From assembly GCA_030268105.1 (NCBI GenBank), contig BSDZ01000078.1, positions 2,593,001 through 2,657,000 on the forward strand: DNA of 64,000 nucleotides. The letters run 5' to 3'. The position numbers and the translations under genes are program-made. The notes under the pieces are model-generated. The model worked only from the letters and a program-made list of their open reading frames with translations, made no database searches and was not told where the DNA came from. Of this stretch, positions 58,151 to 64,000 are shown one piece after another. Position 1 is the stretch's first letter. Each line of letters starts with the position of its first letter. Source of the DNA: Volvox africanus. Taxonomy: Eukaryota; Chlorophyta; Chlorophyceae; Chlamydomonadales; Volvocaceae.

Positions 58151-60596
58151 TTAATGTCGCCATCCAGCCTCATGGCCGCCCTCCATTTGCGGTTCTAAGA
58201 AGCCACGGAACTGGACACACGTGCGCTGGAAAGCCACCTCATCTGTCCCCGTTCCTGCTAACTCACTGGCGTTCCCCCAAATTCCTCTGTTGGTAATTTG
58301 CAGCACTGCTTCTTGGCGAAATACTCGAGCTTCCACAGTAGCAGGAGATTTCACAAATGGAACTGTGGAGTGCGCATAACCGATGGGGTGTGATGCCGGC
58401 ACCTTACGGCTACTCGTCCGCGTCTGCTGCATCAAAACCATCCCGGGTGATGACCCTGTCGCTTGATCATCCGGCTCTAGTCCTTCTTCCGCCTTCGAAA
58501 GAACATCTGCGGTCATCAAGTCCCTCCTCTCCCCGCTGACAGGGAGACCTTTTGAATCTGGACTGGTGCTCTGCGGTGGAGGCTGCGCTGCAGGTAACAG
58601 CGACGACGATGGCAACTGTATTGGCTGCTTGGACGAAATCGACAACTCAGCGCCGGCTGCAATGCGATCCTGCTCTTGCATTCTATTTGGGGCCGCCTGT
58701 ATAACCCACCTTGCACCATAGCCCTGGCCACAAGTATGTACAGCACAGATGGAAGTCAGAGCGCGATGGTCCCGCACAGGCAACATAATCGCTCACGCCA
58801 GCTCACGCGCACATGCTTTTGCCTTTATCGCTGCCTGACCACCTGTACCATATTAATCCTGCTGCAGTCACAACTCTATTCCTCCACCCCGCCTACCTGC
58901 AAGTTCCGTATCTCGAGCACGTGCTTGGGTGCATCATAGGGCGGCAGCTGGTGCACATTGAGCCACAGCGCACCCGCCAGCAGCCGCTGCAGCGACCCAC
59001 GGGCCAGTTCGTTCTTTCTCGCCTCACTGCCCTTCATTCGTGGCCACCATTCGCCTTGCACATCGCGATGTGTGTGCTTACTCAACGCCCTGGCACCTGG
59101 GGAGAAAGATTTAAGGTAGCCAGGGGGTGACCGTGATGAATCCAATAACCACGGAGCTATGGCCGGCATATCCCGATACCAATGGACATCCCAGAGACCC
59201 CGCGGAGATGGTATATTTGTTTTACAAATTACACATCCCATAACGGTACCATTTTCCGTCATTGAGCCCGTACAGTCAATTAGCACTGTGCGCTCAATGA
59301 CCTAGACATCTACCCCAAAACTCCTGCAAAATTTTAGGTGTTAACTCAGGAACGCCCCAAAGGACTAGACCACTACCTTCTCCCTGCGGCGCGCACGCAC
59401 CCACCCACGGATAGCGCGCTTGCATTTTCCGACGGCGAGTGCTTGCGCTCGAAGGCCTGAAAACACTCCCACGCCGACGGCACCGAAACCATCTGGGACG
59501 AGCTGCCGGCAGTTAGACGGAAGCCCAGCAGCAGGTACACTGCGGGAACATTCAGAAGGAGCCGCCGGAGCACGGTGGCTGAGGCAGTCGCCGAGTCAGT
59601 CGTTACGACTGCCAGATTGGCGACGGGGCATGAATCCATATCTGCTTTTTTCCTTGTTTCTTGCTGTGCTGCTGGCGCACCCATAGTGACTGTTGGCACC
59701 ACAGTAACGCATATTCCGTTGTCACCAGCGAGTTCTTCCCCTCTATTTTATTACTTAAGTCATTGCCAACAGGGAAAGGGCCACTACCTGTTTGAGCTGC
59801 AACTGGTGCCTCCGCATCTGCAGAAGTAGCAGTAGCAGTAGCAGTAGCAGTAGCAGTAGCAGTAGCAGTAGAAGAATCAGCAGCCACCTCGGGCAACAGC
59901 AGTGGCACTAGGGCCTCAACCTCCTCCATCGTGGATTTGTACACGTCGCTCTCCCGCAGCAGCGGTGGCCGCTGCTGACTTATAACGGGGTACGGAAAGC
60001 AGCCGGTGACCCGCCAGACAGCCGCTGCCCAGGCCAACTGAAGCGCGTACGGCCGACGTAGGAATCCGTACGGCTCATATCCTGGGTGAATCAGGCCGCA
60101 TGGGCCCAACGAGAGCGGTGGACGTGTCTCCGGTTGCTGTATCGACTCTGATAAGGACGTGGCGGGGACGCCATCACATTTTTGCTCCTCGTCACAACCA
60201 TTCTCCACCCACCACCAGGATAAGTCCAGGGTGCCCTGAGACCTCACGCTTAAAAGTGCTGCTCCACCTGCAGCCGTCGTTGCCTCCTTCCAAGCCGTCG
60301 TTGCTTCCTTCGAAGCCACGGAACCTGATTCTGCCGGACCCTCCATCCCCCCCACTGCTAGTCCAAGCCTATGATGCTGTGAGTACTGTAGCTGGGGAAG
60401 CTCTGGCCTCAGCAGTTCGCTCAGTAAGGCATGAAGCGTCGTGTCAGCATGCTGTGGTGGCATGCTGGTGCTGTCTGCAGCTCCCTGGTCGCTTAGAAGC
60501 GGAGGACAGGGACGGGAGGTTGTCGAGCTATCAGGTTCGGATGTAGACGCAACCTGCGGTACGGGCGCGGGTGCGGGTGCGGGTGCAGGTGCAGAG
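58151..60596 (-). CDS. Unidentified protein with a conserved-looking C-terminal half (5' end not resolved)
   Basis: Four exons join in phase: about 60596-59788, 59539-59405, 59096-58897, 58723-58151. Seen in order: an Ala/Pro- and Ser-rich start; a denser region PCGLIHPGYEPYGFLRRPYA then LQLAWAAAVWRVTGCFPY; a Thr-Ala repeat encoded by an AGTAGC-type microsatellite; VYLLLGFRLTAG; ALSKHTHRDVQGEWWPRMKG; LQRLLAGALWLNVHQLP; KHVLEIRNLQGYGARW; and the end FRGFLEPQMEGGHEAGWRH before TGA. The WW, GYGARW and FRGFLEPQMEGGH blocks look like a family signature, and I have an indistinct memory of similar plant proteins of unknown function. No transmembrane helix is evident. No function is proposed. The exon chain is good; the N-terminus lies to the right of 60596. 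Confidence 0.6.
59821..59870. repeat. Coding hexanucleotide repeat (Thr-Ala)n
   Basis: About eight AGTAGC-type units lie within the first resolved exon of the unidentified gene and encode a Thr-Ala run. A multiple of three keeps the frame. Confidence 0.88.
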
Positions 60597-63206
60597 CTAT
60601 GCAGACAGCACACACATCGTTTTGCGCATGGGTTTCGGGACAATATTAAACGAAGGCTGAAGTCTCGCCTCCGTAATCAGAACGGGTGCGCAGGAGGTGT
60701 CCCTCTCGCGCGCGCGTCTGCGGAATGAAGATTTTGGATAGGTATTGGACACGGAACTCGGAAGCTAATCGCGTTTTCATTTCACCTGCTCATAAAGCTC
60801 CAGCATAGTAGTGAAAAGCTGTAATGTGGCCGCTCTGACCGTACATACGAGGCTGGTTGGGGCAAGACCCATGCCGCGTTCGATGGTTGACATAGGAGGA
60901 GCGAATTCGGACAGCATAAGTTAAGTTGATAAAACGGTAGAGTTATATATTCATCTCTGGTTGTGAAGATTCCAGCCTATTGCGAACCTGTTCGTGCCTT
61001 TCGACCGGAAGACCCAATGTCACGTTCATATTCTAAACACAACACATATGATATATCTTGAATACCAAATATGTAACTTATATCATAATCCAAGTAATAG
61101 ATGGAGAAAAGAGAAAAAGATAACTCGTGGCCGTTGATGCGGGCGTTACCAGTCGTTGTGCTACTATCAAACAGGGATACCGTCACGGAAATCTTCATAT
61201 CGATAAGAATTTCCAAAGATATGACATTTTAATTTCTGTTTCACTTGCAAGTAACCTTGTAAACGTTTTACTTGACGCAGGACGTACCTTACTAAGGATG
61301 ATAAATATAACCCTGAGCATAGGATACCTATATCCTGACTTCCCCATCAGCCGGTAGTTATCACTACCACCAGTTTGGGAGTGATACCACAGTTACGGCG
61401 CTTTGATACTCAAATCAGATGAATATTCGCCTATGGAGTTGAGAGCCGCTTCTGCACCTTAACATTGTGTACGTGTACGACTACTACACTCTTAGAGGTC
61501 TTAGGAGCTGAGGGTACTGGGGAGCTGTGGGTGTAGCAGTCGTCTTAACGATGCTAGAGTTTCTATGCGGAAGCGTCGACTTTGTCGGCTTAGGAATAGC
61601 TCGCAAGTATGACAATTCAACAAACTGGTATATCGAACAGGAAGCGGTATCAGCGGAGTCTTGATCTCCGAACAATTAGTAATGTAATACTTCGTTGTCT
61701 GGCAAAAGCACTCCACCAGGGTGACTTAAATATTGGTTCACCTGTCAAGATGTACGGCGATCGGCTTTTGCGAATCGCGAGCTTTTTAGGTGTCATGCTT
61801 ATCGTATGATTACCTATTAACATTTTTAGCCTAAAGGTATGTAGTTTGCAGTGGGTGCTTAGGGAAAGCTCTTTTGGTGTTAAGAAGTAGTTATCTCATG
61901 GGCAGGAAGGATATGAGAAGTATACTGCCAAGAGTGAGACAGGGTACGGCTCTCTGATGCTGGACGAGCAAGGCTTGAGTGAGGACCGAAGGCCTGAACG
62001 AATGACGAGCGAGCGAGTTCAGCAGCAGAGGGCCGTGCCTGTCCCGAACGATTTGCAGGATATTTCGAGTAGAAGACCGATGAACCGTGAGATAGCGGGG
62101 TTATTTCAATGGCAGGCGCCGAGGTACCAGTGCAATATTGCTGCATAGTGCAGATATATATACCCTAAGTACATCTCATTCTCACTCATTACACGTCTCA
62201 CACCGTTTGGTATGCGATATATTTGCATCGAATAACCGGATACTGAGGCGCCGCCAGTGGAATAAATGACGATATATAGCGGTAGGTCATTTTTGCTTGT
62301 GTGCTAGCTGGTGTGAGATATACTTCGAAAATCGCACTAACCATGTGACCAATAAGACAAAGCACTATTTGATACCATGAAACGAGAAGGGCGCCAGGCA
62401 GTGTCGCTTGCTACAAAGAGCGGTCTGCACGATTGGGGGGTTGAGCTAGTGAGTACCGACCCGCGGGTCGCAGACAGACGAATGGACACGCATCACACTT
62501 CTTGCTGTGGTGTATGTCGTATTGCATTCCAATTCCTCATTTTCTAAGAGAAGGTTTTTTTCGAAAGATGTGTGCACGGGATAACGATATATCGAGTACT
62601 TTGCTAGCGAATGGACACGAAGGCGCATGAGAGTTTGCTATACGTCCGGAACCGTACCCATTTAAAAAGAAGAAGTCATACGGCGTCATCCTTACATTGG
62701 ATTTGACAAGTTACGCCCTTCAAGGATTTCAAACATCAAGTAGCACAAACCGCGTTCTTTTCCTTAACATAGTATTCCCGTTCGGTAAGACTGATTGCGG
62801 ACAGGAGGATACGAATTTTATCACTGGGAGCCAGCTATAAAAAACAGTCTTCAGGAGTCCGTCCTCGTGCCACGTAGCAGCGCACCGATTATATCGAGAA
62901 CGCGTAGCGGCAGGTAACAAAGCGTCAAAACTATCTTGACCACTACTTTTCAGTTTTTGTAGGGGTTCGAGGAAAAGTAAGCCATCACCGACGTGCCATC
63001 CCAGGCACTACCAGATAGCTCGCTCGCTCTCAACCGCACCTCACAGGGCCCGATGGTTTCCCTCTTTCTCCCTCTGTGTCAGGTTCTCTCTCTCTCTTTC
63101 TTTTCCCAAAATTTGAAAACTCTCTTTCTTTGTCTATTCGTGCAGAAGGTCCCTGCTGCTTTTTGATCCTTTGCTCGCTCGTCCTTCGCACCGCTTGCTC
63201 GTTCCG
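60597..63206. other. Stretch without a recognised gene
   Basis: Apart from possible 5' exons of the unidentified minus-strand gene near 60.6-60.8 kb, the region is AT-richer with many stops. A pyrimidine-rich stretch at about 63055-63130 precedes the P450 start. No RNA gene is recognised. Confidence 0.4.
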
Positions 63207-64000
63207 ATGGCGGCGACGCCGTTCGCCAGTCACATCCAGCAGTCACCGTTGCTGACGTCGCTGATGACTTATGACGCTGTGGTGTGGAACATACTGGCCT
63301 ACGTGCTGCTGGTTGTGGTCATGCTGGTGGGCACCGCCAGGAGGATGTGGGGCCGCGCACGCACGCAGCCGATGCATGGGACCCTATCTAGCGCCCATAC
63401 GCAATCATCACTCATCCTATGTAATTCCATAGTACAAATCCAATAAATTTAGCGGCCTATAAAAGCTTGATAAATTAAAGCACGGAGAAGGTATTGGGAC
63501 CGCGACTTTCCACGTTCCTAAACGAGCCGAGACGAGCAATAGGCTCGTTTCGTACATTCATCAGACAGTCGCTGCTTAACATTGACCTCCCTTCTCGCAG
63601 GAGGTGCTGATCATTCTGTTTGAACCGCTGCAGCGCTGGAGGCTGCGGCGTATACCGGGTGAGGCAGTGGGGCCCCGCGCTCGCACGCGGCACTGCAGTT
63701 TCGAATCACGCACACATACTTAGTTTCTTTTTACTGCCGACGAGGTAGGTAGTTAGGTTGTGCAGAACGTGCTCTTCTTCACACGGGCTACATTGGCAGC
63801 CCCTCACGCATGCCGACGAGGTAGGTAGTTAGGTTGTGCAGAACGTGCTCTTCTTCACACGGGCTACATTGGCAGCCCCTCACGCATGCCGACGAGGTAG
63901 GTAGTTAGGTTGTGCAGAACGTGCTCTTCTTCACACGGGCTACATTGGCAGCCCCTCACGCATGGATTTGATGAAAGCTAGCCTAGATGACTTGGGGGTG
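63207..64000 (+). CDS. Probable cytochrome P450, N-terminal exons (partial, continues past right edge)
   Basis: Exon 63207-63326 starts with ATG and encodes a short polar start and then a membrane helix, AVVWNILAYVLLVVVML. Exon 63601-63658 joins in phase and gives EVLIILFEPLQRWRLRRIPG, ending inside the codon after IPG. A single N-terminal anchor followed by Trp-Arg-Leu-Arg and Ile-Pro-Gly(-Pro) is the standard start of a microsomal P450. The rest, including the heme-binding cysteine, lies outside the window, so the subfamily cannot be told. The following intron contains three perfect 76-bp tandem repeats. A plus-strand start further upstream (63171) is possible but less likely. Confidence 0.6.
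63735..63962. repeat. Three perfect 76-bp tandem repeats
   Basis: Units start at 63735, 63811 and 63887, each beginning TGCCGACGAGGTAGG. They are identical as read and directly adjacent, inside the second intron of the probable P450 gene. Confidence 0.95.

Noticed and set aside
63735..63962. Regular repeats considered as a CRISPR array.
   Set aside because: The units are directly adjacent with no spacers, and the DNA is eukaryotic.

Overview
This window looks like nuclear DNA of a volvocine green alga (Chlamydomonas relatives such as Volvox, Gonium or Tetrabaena). The genes carry many short introns with GT/AG borders. Several 3' ends are followed by TGTAA, the usual chlorophycean polyadenylation signal. 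Coding exons are GC-rich and low-complexity, microsatellites are common, and the gene set is that of a plastid-bearing eukaryote (chloroplast GrpE, novel plant SNARE, XAP5/XCT, plant-type MPS1). The exon chains below were joined by eye from conserved peptides, splice sites and reading phase. No transcript data were available.

Layout, left to right. (1) 1-9.3 kb, minus: the N-terminal part of a senataxin/Sen1-like protein that runs off the left edge. (2) 10.7-12.5 kb, minus: a complete novel plant SNARE (NPSN). (3) 12.9-22.4 kb, plus: a long 15-exon gene that in one continuous frame joins a protein-L-isoaspartate methyltransferase domain to a BTB/POZ domain. Its introns hold a 486-bp hexanucleotide tract and a MITE-like element. 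(4) 24.6-27.5 kb, plus: an acyl-CoA-binding-domain gene whose intron holds a near-perfect inverted copy of its own last exon, making a 352-bp-arm palindrome. (5) 29.6-34.1 kb, minus: XAP5/FAM50. (6) 34.7-40.1 kb, plus: a large F-box protein. (7) 40-42.8 kb: gene-poor, ending in an orphan terminal exon on the minus strand. (8) 43.5-46.4 kb, plus: chloroplast GrpE (CGE1), convergent with (9) 47.0-47.8 kb, minus: the HSP90 co-chaperone p23. (10) A 306-bp tandem duplication. (11) 48.9-49.6 kb, minus: the intronless tri-snRNP protein SNU23/ZMAT2. (12) 50.4-56.9 kb, plus: the spindle-checkpoint kinase MPS1/TTK with an unusual proline-rich C-terminal extension. (13) 58.2-60.6 kb, minus: a protein I do not recognise. 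(14) 63.2 kb to the right edge, plus: the start of a probable cytochrome P450.

The genes do not form one pathway. There are two local groupings: two co-chaperones lie tail to tail at 43-48 kb, and two spliceosome-associated genes (XAP5, SNU23) lie in divergent pairs with neighbours. The strongest candidates for something undescribed are the PIMT-BTB fusion and the intronic inverted exon copy in the acyl-CoA-binding gene.
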